Notes: a model not told the origin generated them from the letters alone. A stretch of DNA of 64,000 nucleotides from Thalassolituus oleivorans MIL-1 (GCF_000355675.1 NC_020888.1:469001-533000), one strand, 5' to 3'; positions 36,407-44,792 are shown, numbered from the stretch's first letter. Numbers and translations: made by a program.

Positions 36407-36497
36407 GGAGAGATGGCCGAGTGGCTGAAGGCGCACCCCTGCTAAGGGTGTATAGGTTTATACCCTATCGAGGGTTCGAATCCCTCTCTCTCCGCCA
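36407..36497 (+). tRNA. tRNA-Ser (anticodon GCT)
   Basis: A 91-nt gene with acceptor GGAGAGA pairing TCTCTCC, encoded CCA at 36495-36497, a long variable arm (TATAGGTTTATACCCTATCG region) and anticodon GCT at 36441-36443 in the loop CTGCTAA. The long arm confirms serine type. Reads AGC/AGU codons. Confidence 0.97.
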
Positions 36498-36532
36498 CTT
36501 TTTCTGCCTTGTGCAGTAGCGTATAAAGTTGA

Positions 36533-36560
36533 TTGACAGTTTGGTCAATCAACCTATAAT
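36533..36560 (+). promoter_or_regulatory. Promoter of the tRNA-Arg pair
   Basis: TTGACA (36533-36538) and TATAAT (36555-36560), both consensus, with 16 bp between. A GC-rich discriminator (ACGCGCC) follows, typical of stringently controlled stable-RNA promoters. Confidence 0.88.
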
Positions 36561-36576
36561 ACGCGCCCCACGATGT

Positions 36577-36653
36577 GCGCTCGTAGCTCAGCTGGATAGA
36601 GTACCTGGCTACGAACCAGGCGGTCGGAGGTTCGAATCCTCCCGAGCGCGCCA
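36577..36653 (+). tRNA. tRNA-Arg (anticodon ACG), copy 1
   Basis: A 77-nt gene. Acceptor GCGCTCG pairs with CGAGCGC, with CCA encoded; anticodon loop CTACGAA gives anticodon ACG (A34 becomes inosine by TadA); T-loop GGTTCGAATCC. Identical to the next copy. Confidence 0.98.
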
Positions 36654-36698
36654 TTCTTTACCGAATGAATCTAATCGTGAAATTGCCTTACCTAATGC

Positions 36699-36775
36699 GC
36701 GCTCGTAGCTCAGCTGGATAGAGTACCTGGCTACGAACCAGGCGGTCGGAGGTTCGAATCCTCCCGAGCGCGCCA
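36699..36775 (+). tRNA. tRNA-Arg (anticodon ACG), copy 2
   Basis: Same 77-nt sequence as copy 1, 45 bp downstream, without a clear promoter of its own, so both are probably cut from one transcript. Confidence 0.98.
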
Positions 36776-36837
36776 CTTAGGCCCTTCAAGAAGTTATAAA
36801 ACTCCCAAACTAATATTATGTTCCTCGAAGCTGATTT

Positions 36838-36885
36838 GCTCGGGCGGACGAGAACCTCCGTTAGGTTCGACTCGTAGCTGTGCGC
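36838..36885 (-). repeat. Degenerate inverted tRNA-Arg-like segment
   Basis: On the minus strand this segment resembles the T-arm, variable and anticodon part of the neighbouring tRNA-Arg. Plus-strand pieces GCTCGGG, GGA, GAACCTCCG, GGTTCG and GTAGC occur in the same order as in the reverse complement of the tRNA. It could be a decayed inverted duplicate, or a hairpin (AACCT/AGGTT, ACGAG/CTCGT) with chance similarity. Confidence 0.35.
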
Positions 36886-37108
36886 TTTTTGCACAAGCGA
36901 AGTGTAACCAGACAGATACCCTGAGATAGTGAAGGAAATATGGGAACAACCGGAATTACACGGTTTTTGCTGGGAATCGTCAGTGTTTATAGGCGTTGTA
37001 GAGAATTTAAAGCCTAGCAACAATATGCAGCGTCTCATTTTAAGCGCCGCCCCCTATTTGGGATGAATAGCCGTTTCGCCACATAGAATGGGACACCATC
37101 AAAACGCT

Positions 37109-37143
37109 AAAAGCCGCATAAACACTCGTTTATGCGGCTTTTT
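37109..37143 (+). terminator. Strong intrinsic terminator before prophage left end
   Basis: AAAAGCCGCATAAAC pairs with GTTTATGCGGCTTTT around a short loop, flanked by A and T runs, so it is a bidirectional intrinsic terminator. It probably ends the tRNA transcript, and it shields the tRNA operon from leftward transcription of the phage repressor. Confidence 0.88.
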
Positions 37144-37164
37144 AGGTTCTGATTTGGTGCTATC

Positions 37165-37276
37165 TAACTTTGAACGTTTTTATTGTTTTTAAAAATAAAT
37201 TCAAAGTTATATAACCTATTGATATTTATGATTTTTTTAGTTTTGGCTATCAAAAAGCAAGGGAGTTAACTTTGAA
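37165..37276. promoter_or_regulatory. Candidate MuA-type end-binding repeats (attL)
   Basis: The 10-mer TAACTTTGAA occurs at 37165-37174 and 37267-37276, and inverted as TTCAAAGTTA at 37200-37209. All lie within about 130 bp of the expected prophage end and before the repressor stop. A looser copy (TATCAAACTTTATAA) follows at about 37290. Mu has three transposase sites (L1-L3) at its left end, one some distance away; this spacing is comparable. Confidence 0.6.
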
Positions 37277-37291
37277 CTCAATTTCACCGTA

Positions 37292-37858
37292 TCAAACTTT
37301 ATAATCAGGCCCAATCTCTCGGATTAATAACGCTTCTTTTTCGTCCAGGTCAGAGAGCCTAGTTTCATATCTTTGAACTTGTTTTTTTACAAACGTTTGC
37401 TCTTCAGGAGTTTCTGCTGCTTGAGCAGACTCGTTATTAATCAGTCTGCATATCATCGTTTTCTCTTCTTGAGTGAGTATCAAACTGGCTCTTAAATCGG
37501 ATTTACCCGGTAAAGACACCGCCTGGTTATACACACGAATTGCGTGAGAAAGATCAGATCGAAGAAGCGTTCTCTTTACTGAGTTGGCGCTATCGACCGT
37601 ATGCACTTCATCAAAAATAGAAAAGAACAAACTTTCACTAATAACGCTATCTACTTCTTCTGCTGTTTTGTACTCACCACCAAATAAAACCCAGTTTGCA
37701 TCATCCCCAGATGCCTTAACGATAGCCGCAAGTTTATCTGACGATGGACTAGAGCCTGACAAATATGTCCGCAGAGTTCGCTCACCAATCCCTGATTTTC
37801 TGGAGAGAGCACCAATGCCCATCCTATCAACAATCACTTTCAGTTGTTCATGAATCAT
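37292..37858 (-). CDS. Prophage repressor, HTH XRE type
   Basis: The 188-residue protein has an N-terminal Cro/C1-like HTH (QLKVIVDRMGIGALSRKSGI, GERTLRTYLSGSSPSSDKLA, about residues 4-45) and an Ala/Glu-rich helical C-terminus (about 125-188) for oligomerisation. It lacks the S24 peptidase motif. Leftward orientation next to the phage end and divergence from a cro-like gene match the Mu c repressor. ATG 37858 follows GCGAGG; the longer frame upstream runs into the operators and is not used. Confidence 0.8.
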   Translation of the reverse strand: MIHEQLKVIVDRMGIGALSRKSGIGERTLRTYLSGSSPSSDKLAAIVKASGDDANWVLFGGEYKTAEEVDSVISESLFFSIFDEVHTVDSANSVKRTLLRSDLSHAIRVYNQAVSLPGKSDLRASLILTQEEKTMICRLINNESAQAAETPEEQTFVKKQVQRYETRLSDLDEKEALLIREIGPDYKV

Positions 37859-37871
37859 AAAAAAACCTCGC

Positions 37872-37935
37872 GGAAGTATATTTCCACTTGACAGTAATAT
37901 ATTACAGTCATATATTTCCATTAGTCGGAAATATA
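37872..37935. promoter_or_regulatory. Early promoter with repressor operators
   Basis: Rightward promoter: TTGACA 37888-37893, 17-bp spacer, TATATT 37911-37916. Around it are three related palindromes: GGAAGTATATTTCC (37872-37885), TAATATATTA (37895-37904) and TATATTTCC/GGAAATATA around 7 bases (37911-37935). They share the half-site GGAAATATA or its complement. These are the likely binding sites for the repressor and the Cro/Ner-like protein that decide lysogeny. Confidence 0.75.
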
Positions 37936-37964
37936 TTACAGAACTTATTAACGGATATTAAACC

Positions 37965-38237
37965 ATGAATTACGAATCAATACATACAGCCCTCAAAAGC
38001 AACGATCTCAACTGGTGCGTTGCTGCTACAGCAATCGGCTGCTCACCAGCATTGGTTATGAATGTATGTGCTCGTCGTACTACCAGCAGGAAGGTTGCCA
38101 ACGGACTATCAGCGCTCACTGGCCTTAGCGTTAGTGAACTATTCCCCGACCAACCTCAATACACAGAGCACGGCCCTTCTGAAGCTCGCGCCTCAAAAGT
38201 TGAAAAAGCGCGTTTGCTTTTGAGCAAGTCCGCTTAA
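37965..38237 (+). CDS. Cro/Ner-type phage regulator
   Basis: The 90-residue protein has a HTH-like core (LNWCVAATAIGCSPALVMNV, CARRTTSRKVANGLSALTGL, about residues 15-55), then SVSELFPDQ, the usual end of Cro/C1-type HTH domains. First gene of the rightward early operon, where Mu has ner. It likely turns down early transcription and the repressor. Confidence 0.75.
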   Translation: MNYESIHTALKSNDLNWCVAATAIGCSPALVMNVCARRTTSRKVANGLSALTGLSVSELFPDQPQYTEHGPSEARASKVEKARLLLSKSA

Positions 38238-38327
38238 TCAACTGCAACCAGATTACCGAGCAGCTACGCCACACGGTAGATGCAGAGCCAGCTTTTGTTT
38301 GGATTAGAACCAAAAGAGAGACACCCA

Positions 38328-38813
38328 ATGAGTAAGCGAAATTGGAAACGTACTTCCCCGACGTCATTGCGCAACGCCATGGAGTTGTGTGTTGAGTTCG
38401 CTCGCGAACGCAAAAACAAAAGCGTTGAGCAAATTGCAGATGATATGGGACTTGCAAGCCACTGGACGCTTTATAAATGGATAGAGTCTGCGAAATTACC
38501 AGCAAACATGATCCGCCCCTTTGAGCTTGCAACTTGCGCAACTTATGTCACCCAGTATCTAGCAACTAGCCACCATAAGTTGTTGGTTGATATACCCGCC
38601 ACCAAACGCGCTAACGACAATGATTTGCTCACACTTAATAGCGCATTTAACGACGCTTTAAAGGTACTTGAGGGTTTTTACAAAGGCGCATCTACCGGCG
38701 AAGAAACGCTTAACGAATTGCGCAACGTTATGACTGGCATCGCTGGACACCATGCTCGTGTTGAATCCTACGCAACCCCAGAGCTGGGTTTATTTGAGAG
38801 TAATGACGAATGA
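38328..38813 (+). CDS. Early phage protein, possible DNA-binding regulator
   Basis: The 161-residue protein has MELCVEFARERKNKSVEQIA and DDMGLASHWTLYKWIES (about residues 16-55), which looks like an HTH, with a helical C-terminal half. A full match to a named family was not recognised. ATG 38328 follows AAAGAGAG. Its stop overlaps the transposase start by 4 bp. Confidence 0.6.
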   Translation: MSKRNWKRTSPTSLRNAMELCVEFARERKNKSVEQIADDMGLASHWTLYKWIESAKLPANMIRPFELATCATYVTQYLATSHHKLLVDIPATKRANDNDLLTLNSAFNDALKVLEGFYKGASTGEETLNELRNVMTGIAGHHARVESYATPELGLFESNDE

Positions 38814-41008
38814 ATGAGTGGCTAACAGCTCAGCAGTTAATCTGCACCAATGGGCTACCAGACAGCATCAAAGGAATTTTGAATAAAGCGGCGTCTGAAA
38901 ACTGGTTGAGCCGCCCACGATCCGGGCGTGGTGGTGGCAACGAATACCACATCAGCAGCTTGCCTAAAGAGACGCAGCGTGCGCTTCGTATTAGTCACGG
39001 CAAGCGCGCCGCTGCCATTGTACGCAATAGCGAAACATCGCAAGCGATGGCTGCTACGTCTGCGCAGCAATCTGACAGCCGCCAAGAGTCGCTGGTGCTA
39101 TATCACCAGCTCAAGCCATACCAGCGCGTCAAAGTCGATGCAATCAATTGCCTAATGAGTATCGCTAACGAGTTTTACCGCGAATCTGGTTTAACCAAAG
39201 GCAAGGCATTTACTGAATTCTCAACACTATTCAATAGCGGCGACATCGACACATCCGCCGAGATCCGCGACGTCGTAACAAAATGCAGCCGCGCATCACT
39301 CTATCGCTGGGAAAAAATCATCCGCGAAAAAGGCATCGCTTACCTGTGCGAAGACATCGGCGCACACCGTCGCGGAAGCGGGTTAATCGACAGCCAGCCA
39401 GAGCTACGCGACTACGTTATCGGCATGCTCGTAGAGCACCCACACGCCAAAAGCTCAACCCTACATAAAGCCATTCGTGCTGAGTTTTCCAATACCGACG
39501 TATCAGTCCCTAGCGAGCGCCGCCTGTGCGATTGGGTTAGCAAATGGAAAGACGAAAACAAACAAGTATTCATGGCCGTGACCAATCCGGACGCGTGGAA
39601 AAACAAATACATGGATGCCCAAGGATCAGCATCCGAACACGTCATCGCGCTGAATCAGCTTTGGGAATTCGACTCAACACCCGCCGATCTCATGCTAACC
39701 GATGGGCGTTATAGCATCCTTGGTGTTATCGACGTATACAGCCGCCGCGTCCGCTTTGTTGTTATGCCAACGTCCGACAGCAAAGGCGTTGCGAAAGTCA
39801 TCCGCCGCGCCATCTTAGATTGGGGTGTACCCGAAGGAGTGAAGACCGATAACGGTGCCGACTACAAATCCAAATGGATCAAACACGTATTCACCGCGCT
39901 TGGCATACATCAAGAGTTTTGCCCACCGTTTCAGGGCTGGAAAAAACCGCACATCGAACGAGTATTCAGAACGTTCTCGCACGACGTCGCCGAGTTCTTA
40001 CCTGGCTTTATCGGCCACAACGTCGCCGAGCGCTCCGCCATTGAGGCGCGCAAAACATTTAGCGATCGCTTATTTAAAAAAGATCAGTTAATCGAAGTCA
40101 AAATGTCATCAGTAGAGCTGCAAACATTCTGCGACGGCTGGCTAGAGCACGAATACCACACACGCCGTCACGACAGCATCAAAACAACGCCAAACCAAAT
40201 GGCCGCCAACTACATCGGTAGCATTCGCACAATTAGTAACGAGCGCGCACTTGATGTATTGCTCAGCGAGCCAGCAGGCACCCGTACAGTCACAAAAACT
40301 GGCATCAAGCTCAACGGGGGCACTTACATTCATGCGCAGCTTGCAGCTCACACTGGCGACCAGGTCAATGCGTTTTATGACGATTCAGATATAGGCCGCA
40401 TTTACGTCTACGACATCGACGGCAACTACCTCTGCACCGCAGAAGATCCAAGCATCACCGGCGTCAGCCGCACAGAAGTCGCCGTCGCTGCAAAAGACAT
40501 CCAGCGCGAACAAGTGCAGGAAGAAAAACGCCGCCTAAAAGCAGCCGCAAAACGTGTCACTAAACGCGACGTTGCACAGCAAATTTTAGATCACCGTGCC
40601 GCCGAAGAGCGAGCAAACAAAGTGCGTCATTTTCCGCGTCCTGAAACCGCACACACCAGTGCTGGTTTAACCGCCGCAACGCACGCTTTAAAAGACGTCA
40701 CATCAGCCCTACCAGCCGGATTCGACAAGGCCAAAGCGCTGGCCGAATTGGGCGACCTAACACCAACAAACACCGCAGCACCCAAGCGGCAAGCAACGGT
40801 TGTTAAACCGGACTTTAGCAACCGTTTAAACGTGCCAGAAAACTTAGTTAGCCGCTATGAATTCTGGCTCTTAATTCAGCAAAAAATAACGGAGGGAACA
40901 GCAACCGAAGACGAACAAAAATGGTCACGCACGTACAGCGGCAGCAACGCTTATGACAGCGGGAAAATGGTATTCGAAATGCGCCACACCAGCGCAAATC
41001 AGCGATAA
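38810..41008 (+). CDS. MuA-type DDE transposase
   Basis: The 732-residue protein has an N-terminal Mu DNA-binding HTH (LTAQQLICTNGLPDSIKGIL), the end-binding domains, then an RNase-H-like core with Asp288 (LWEFDSTPADL), Asp347 (VKTDNGADY) and Glu383 (KKPHIERVF), spaced as in MuA. The beta-barrel domain and an Ala/Lys-rich C-terminal region for MuB contact follow. It cuts and joins the phage ends in integration and replicative transposition. Confidence 0.96.
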   Translation: MNEWLTAQQLICTNGLPDSIKGILNKAASENWLSRPRSGRGGGNEYHISSLPKETQRALRISHGKRAAAIVRNSETSQAMAATSAQQSDSRQESLVLYHQLKPYQRVKVDAINCLMSIANEFYRESGLTKGKAFTEFSTLFNSGDIDTSAEIRDVVTKCSRASLYRWEKIIREKGIAYLCEDIGAHRRGSGLIDSQPELRDYVIGMLVEHPHAKSSTLHKAIRAEFSNTDVSVPSERRLCDWVSKWKDENKQVFMAVTNPDAWKNKYMDAQGSASEHVIALNQLWEFDSTPADLMLTDGRYSILGVIDVYSRRVRFVVMPTSDSKGVAKVIRRAILDWGVPEGVKTDNGADYKSKWIKHVFTALGIHQEFCPPFQGWKKPHIERVFRTFSHDVAEFLPGFIGHNVAERSAIEARKTFSDRLFKKDQLIEVKMSSVELQTFCDGWLEHEYHTRRHDSIKTTPNQMAANYIGSIRTISNERALDVLLSEPAGTRTVTKTGIKLNGGTYIHAQLAAHTGDQVNAFYDDSDIGRIYVYDIDGNYLCTAEDPSITGVSRTEVAVAAKDIQREQVQEEKRRLKAAAKRVTKRDVAQQILDHRAAEERANKVRHFPRPETAHTSAGLTAATHALKDVTSALPAGFDKAKALAELGDLTPTNTAAPKRQATVVKPDFSNRLNVPENLVSRYEFWLLIQQKITEGTATEDEQKWSRTYSGSNAYDSGKMVFEMRHTSANQR

Positions 41009-41012
41009 AAAA

Positions 41013-41032
41013 ACGCCTGCGGACACAGGCGT
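41013..41032. terminator. Hairpin between transposase and MuB-like genes
   Basis: ACGCCTG pairs with CAGGCGT around 6 bases, preceded by seven A. It lies in the 48-bp gap between the two genes. On the minus strand it would be a terminator with a T-run; on the plus strand it may only attenuate or stabilise the mRNA. Confidence 0.45.
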
Positions 41033-41056
41033 AAATCAAACAAGAGAGAGCAGTAT

Positions 41057-41776
41057 ATGACAATTAATAGCATTGCGGGAATAACAAACGTCGCACTCTG
41101 CAATACCACCTTGCAGCGTGCCATCAACCGCGCCAACAGCTTGCCTGGCATCGTCGTATTCCATGGCCGCTCAGGCCTTGGTAAATCATTCGCAGCATCT
41201 TACGTTGCGAATCGTCACAGCGCCTATTTTGTGCAGTGTAAATCCACCTGGACGCGCAAAGCATTTTTGCAAGCCATTGCCAAAGATATGGGGCTGCTCA
41301 TCAAAGGCAGCCTATCCGAATTAATGGATGCAATCTGCGAAGAGTTAATGCTATCCGGTCGTCCGTTAATCATCGACGAAGCCGACCATCTTGCAGACAA
41401 AGATCGCATCTTTATGGTCATGGATTTATACGAAGGATCACAAGCACCGATCATGCTAATCGGCGAAGAACGCCTGCCGCAAAAACTCAGCACCTACGAA
41501 AAGATCCACAACCGCATTTTAGAGTGGGCACCGGCGCAGCCATGCGAGATCACCGACGTAGAACAACTCGCCAGTATTTACGCCCCCGGCATTAATATCG
41601 ATCAGCAGCTGCTAGAGAATTTGCACAGCGCAACCAAAGGCATTACGCGCCGTATTTGCGTCAACCTCGACACCATCGCTGCATTCGCCAAAAACGAAGG
41701 CACCGACACCGTCACCGTTGCCAATTACGACCGTCCATTTTTCACAGGCCAAGCGCCCAAGGGGCGTGCAGCATGA
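41057..41776 (+). CDS. MuB-type AAA+ ATPase (target DNA activator)
   Basis: The 239-residue protein has Walker A GRSGLGKS (residues 37-44), Walker B PLIIDEAD (about 103-110) and sensor region PIMLIGEERLP. It is shorter than Mu B (312), lacking the N-terminal HTH, as in many Mu-like phages. It binds target DNA and stimulates the transposase. The stop overlaps the next start. Confidence 0.92.
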   Translation: MTINSIAGITNVALCNTTLQRAINRANSLPGIVVFHGRSGLGKSFAASYVANRHSAYFVQCKSTWTRKAFLQAIAKDMGLLIKGSLSELMDAICEELMLSGRPLIIDEADHLADKDRIFMVMDLYEGSQAPIMLIGEERLPQKLSTYEKIHNRILEWAPAQPCEITDVEQLASIYAPGINIDQQLLENLHSATKGITRRICVNLDTIAAFAKNEGTDTVTVANYDRPFFTGQAPKGRAA

Positions 41777-42432
41777 TCAAATCAGGAAAAGGCTTGGGCA
41801 AAAAACCTGCCCACATCGCCGCTGCTGCCAGCTCGCAGGATGTTATTTGGCAGGCCATACGCGAGCTAAAAACATTCACCACAACCGACCTCATTTGTCA
41901 TATCGCGGGCACTAAATACACCGGCATCAACGACCACACGGTAAAAAGTTACGTCCAGCGTCTGATGCGCGGTCATTATCTAACCGTTATCGACAGTACA
42001 CGAGTTCGCGGACACTGCGTTGTGAACACGTATCAACTCAGAAAAGATCCAGGAATCCACGCACCTAGACTCGACAAATACGGCAACGAAAGCGTCATGG
42101 GTGTTGGCCGCGCCTGCATGTGGCGAGTCATGAAAATTGTCGATGAATTCGACGCTAACGAACTCGCAGCACTCGCATCTACAGATACAACATCAGTTAA
42201 ATTATCCGAGGCAAAAAACTACATAGGACATCTGCATCGCGCAGGTTACCTGCACTGCACGCGCCTCGCAAAAAACAGCGGTGGCTTGGCTCGCTATAAA
42301 TTAATACCTAGCAAAAACACCGGCCCACGTCCGCCGCAAGTTCAGCGAGTCCACAGCATTTATGACCCAAATTTAGCGCAGGTGGTCTGGCCAAAATCTC
42401 ACACAGAGGTACTCATCGATGCTCTCAAATAA
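41773..42432 (+). CDS. Early phage protein with winged-helix-like repeats
   Basis: The 219-residue protein has two similar helical segments: IWQAIRELKTFTTTDLICHI ... TVKSYVQRLMRGHYLTVID (about 22-75) and MWRVMKIVDEFDANELAALA ... AKNYIGHLHRAGYLHCTR (about 110-165). Each looks like a winged-helix. A paired DNA-binding role in the early operon is likely but untested. Start at 41773 overlaps the MuB stop (ATGA). Confidence 0.6.
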   Translation: MIKSGKGLGKKPAHIAAAASSQDVIWQAIRELKTFTTTDLICHIAGTKYTGINDHTVKSYVQRLMRGHYLTVIDSTRVRGHCVVNTYQLRKDPGIHAPRLDKYGNESVMGVGRACMWRVMKIVDEFDANELAALASTDTTSVKLSEAKNYIGHLHRAGYLHCTRLAKNSGGLARYKLIPSKNTGPRPPQVQRVHSIYDPNLAQVVWPKSHTEVLIDALK

Positions 42433-42790
42433 TGAAATAAAAATGATAGACACCAACGAACCACGTTGGCTAACAGAGCTGCGTGCGCAGTGCGAAAAAA
42501 CCAGTCAGCGACAGGTTGCAGAAAAGCTCAGCGTATCAACCGCCATGATCAGCCTAGCACTTAAAGGCACGTATCCCGGCAACGTCGAAAAGCTGCAACG
42601 CGCTGTGCGCGGAGCCTACCTAGGCGAAACGGTTAACTGCCCTGTATTAGGCGAACTCGAAACCAATAAATGCCTCGCATACCAGCGCGAAAAACTATCC
42701 GCCGTTAATCCATTACGCGTGCAGCTCTACCGCTCGTGCAACGGCAACTGCCCAAATTCAGAGAAAAATCGGGAGAAATCGCATGACTAA
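42419..42790 (+). CDS. Small HTH protein of the phage early operon
   Basis: The 123-residue protein has a Cro-like HTH (QRQVAEKLSVSTAMISLALK, about residues 30-50) and two Cys-containing segments (CPVLGELETNKCLAY; CNGNCPNSEKN). The N-terminal start overlaps the previous gene by 14 bp; AGAGG lies 9 bases before it. Likely DNA-binding. Family not named. Confidence 0.65.
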   Translation: MLSNNEIKMIDTNEPRWLTELRAQCEKTSQRQVAEKLSVSTAMISLALKGTYPGNVEKLQRAVRGAYLGETVNCPVLGELETNKCLAYQREKLSAVNPLRVQLYRSCNGNCPNSEKNREKSHD

Positions 42791-43070
42791 AAAACAGCTA
42801 ACAATCAACGAACAAAACTACCAGCAAGCATGTGCGTTTTCTTGTGCGCAAGACGTCGCCCAGCGATTGATTGATGCAGGCATAGCGATACGCGAAATTA
42901 AAATTGTTGGCGGTCGCGCATACATGAAAACCGGCGATGCAACCGCACATGCCGACGTCCGTTATATCTCTAAATTCAGTCACGCCGGAATCACCAGAGT
43001 CCGCGCATTGCTATGCGGCTGCCTGCTGGAGTGGACAACAAAAGTTAAAAAACAGGAGCAAGCAGCATGA
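42783..43070 (+). CDS. Hypothetical phage protein
   Basis: The 95-residue protein (MTKKQLTINEQNYQQACAFS ...) has no recognised domain; mixed alpha/beta with three Cys. It overlaps both neighbours by a few bases, as expected of a real early-operon gene. Confidence 0.6.
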   Translation: MTKKQLTINEQNYQQACAFSCAQDVAQRLIDAGIAIREIKIVGGRAYMKTGDATAHADVRYISKFSHAGITRVRALLCGCLLEWTTKVKKQEQAA

Positions 43071-43723
43071 GCCTTAATAAATTATTCCCCGCGCTCTTAT
43101 TAATTGGCGGCATGTTACTCATGCAGATCCACGCCATCCAGTTTTGGACAGAGCACACCGGCCAATATGGCGCGCTATGGAGCGTGCTTATTGAAGGCGC
43201 TGCACTTTGGCTATGGTCGCAACGAAATGCGCTTAAAAATGCACTGGCGGTTGTTGCAACCCTACTAGCGCTGACCGGCCCGCTATATCAAGTCGCTGCG
43301 CCCGTGGTCGAACAACTACGCAGCACCCAAACCAACACTCAGCAACAGCAGTTAATAGCCGCAGAAATAGCAAGCCTCGAATCATCGTTAGCGCAATACA
43401 ACAGCAACAGCGGCACCCGCGTTGGTTGGGCTGCACGCATCGACGCAACCCAAGCCACGCTCAACGCCAAACGAACAGAATTAAGCCAATTAATAACAGC
43501 CCCCAGCGCAACGCCTTGGCAAACCATTGCAATCGTCTTAATGCAAGCACTCGCATTGCTGTTAATCCAAATCGTCATCGTGCTAGCCATCCGCGCTGTT
43601 AGTGAAAAGCCAGCCAGCGAGTGGGCCGAAAACGCAATGCAAGCACCTGCATTAAAGAACAATTTAAAAGCCGTTAAAGCAAAGCCAAAAGCCCCTGTCA
43701 TGCGCCAAGCGGCAGCGGCTTAA
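43067..43723 (+). CDS. Phage inner-membrane protein with coiled coil
   Basis: The 218-residue protein has TM helices at about residues 5-22, 38-52 (LWSVLIEGAALWLWS), 57-76 and 150-176 (AIVLMQALALLLIQIVIVLA). A Gln/Ala/Ser-rich coiled coil lies between (about 88-140). A basic C-terminal tail follows. Function not recognised. Confidence 0.65.
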   Translation: MSLNKLFPALLLIGGMLLMQIHAIQFWTEHTGQYGALWSVLIEGAALWLWSQRNALKNALAVVATLLALTGPLYQVAAPVVEQLRSTQTNTQQQQLIAAEIASLESSLAQYNSNSGTRVGWAARIDATQATLNAKRTELSQLITAPSATPWQTIAIVLMQALALLLIQIVIVLAIRAVSEKPASEWAENAMQAPALKNNLKAVKAKPKAPVMRQAAAA

Positions 43724-43774
43724 ACGCACACTCAAGTGCAACCAAGGCAACCAAACAACCAAGAGGCCCACCAC

Positions 43775-43933
43775 ATGATCTGGATAGCAAAGTGCCCAAC
43801 CTGCGGGCCAGTACGAATCGAACAAACTGTGCAGCCACGCAACTGCAAAACACAATTAAAAATCGGCTCGCGCTCAATGCGACAGTGCGGCCAGCAATTA
43901 ACCGAAGTATTTAGTACCCGAGGTGCGAAATGA
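43775..43933 (+). CDS. Small CxxC phage protein
   Basis: The 52-residue protein begins MIWIAKCPTCGPVRIEQTVQ and has four Cys in total (CPTC, NCKT, RQCGQQ), so it may bind zinc. AAGAGG lies 9-10 bases before the ATG, and the stop overlaps the next start. Confidence 0.55.
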   Translation: MIWIAKCPTCGPVRIEQTVQPRNCKTQLKIGSRSMRQCGQQLTEVFSTRGAK

Positions 43934-44160
43934 CAATTCAAACACATCCAGAAGTCAGCCTGACGTTTCGCAAAACCGACGACGGTGGCATCAAAATTAA
44001 CTGCGATGGGCGCAAGTCAAAAGACCAAGAGCTAAGTCGCCGTGCGCAAGTACTGGCTCAGTTGCTCAAGCACATGATGCCAATACTCATGACATCGGTA
44101 GAGCAAACCATTGCTGAGTACGACGCCGAAAAACAAACAGCAGCACAGGAAATACACTAA
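43930..44160 (+). CDS. Hypothetical phage protein
   Basis: The 76-residue protein (MTIQTHPEVSLTFRKTDDGG ...) is acidic and mostly helical at the end (LAQLLKHMMPILMTSVEQTI). ATGA overlaps link it to both neighbours. No family recognised. Confidence 0.6.
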   Translation: MTIQTHPEVSLTFRKTDDGGIKINCDGRKSKDQELSRRAQVLAQLLKHMMPILMTSVEQTIAEYDAEKQTAAQEIH

Positions 44161-44792
44161 TGAATACTGAAATACCAAACGGCTACATGAAAAACTCGCG
44201 TGGCGATTTAGTGCTGATCGAAAATATAAAACCGATTGATCTACTAAAAGATCAAGCGGCGATCGCGCTTACTAAACAAGCAATCGACATACACACAGCG
44301 CTGGTTAAATTCAAGCGTATGGCATTGGACGATATTCAAGAGCTGATTAAAACCGCAGCAGAAAAATACGATTTAAAGCTGGGTGGCGATAAAGGCAATA
44401 TCACAATAACCAGTTTCGATGGCCGCTATAAAATACAGCGTACATTCGCCGACCAAATTTCATTTGGACTAGAACTAGAAGCCGCAAAAGAATTATTTCT
44501 GCGTTACTTAGATGAGGTTACTGCCGGTACAGACGGCGAAATTCGCGCTCTGATCGATGGCGCATTCCGCACGACGAATAATGGCTCGCTGCGAACGGCT
44601 GATCTATTGCGGCTGCTTAAATACGACATTAAACATCCCGACTGGGTACGAGCTTGTGAAGCTCTCAAAGACTCAATCAGCGTCGACGGCAAAACAGTGT
44701 ACATCACAGTACAAGAGCGCATTAACGACAGTGACCACTATCGCTCAATTCCGTTGAGCATCGCTGCCGTGGGAGGTGGTTATGACCGCTAA
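44160..44792 (+). CDS. DUF3164 phage protein
   Basis: The 210-residue protein contains NGYMKNSRGDLVLIENIKP, ITITSFDGRYKIQRTFADQI and LLRLLKYDIKHPDWVRACEA, the standard DUF3164 pattern found in the early region of Mu-like phages. Function unknown, possibly DNA metabolism or packaging control. Confidence 0.85.
   Translation: MNTEIPNGYMKNSRGDLVLIENIKPIDLLKDQAAIALTKQAIDIHTALVKFKRMALDDIQELIKTAAEKYDLKLGGDKGNITITSFDGRYKIQRTFADQISFGLELEAAKELFLRYLDEVTAGTDGEIRALIDGAFRTTNNGSLRTADLLRLLKYDIKHPDWVRACEALKDSISVDGKTVYITVQERINDSDHYRSIPLSIAAVGGGYDR

Larger units (their letters stand above)
36776..37149. other. Gene-free region between tRNAs and prophage
   Basis: No supported gene. It holds a tRNA-Arg-like degenerate segment in reverse orientation (36838-36885) and a strong terminator (37109-37143). 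The open frame on the minus strand that runs across copy 2 of tRNA-Arg is an artefact. Confidence 0.6.

Noticed and set aside
36442..36654. Minus-strand frame across tRNA-Ser and tRNA-Arg (GGFEPPTAWF type)
   Set aside because: It is the reverse of tRNA sequence; proteins with this ending are well-known annotation artefacts.
36688..37038. Minus-strand frame ending in ALGRIRTSDRLVRSQVLY
   Set aside because: It runs through tRNA-Arg copy 2 in reverse; the familiar end is a tRNA-derived artefact.
36577..37150. tRNA-Arg as phage attachment site
   Set aside because: The phage carries a MuA-type transposase, not a tyrosine integrase, and no tRNA 3' duplicate marks the border.
37292..37921. Longer repressor start at 37921
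   Set aside because: The extra codons lie in the operator/promoter region; ATG 37858 has a ribosome site and begins the HTH domain.
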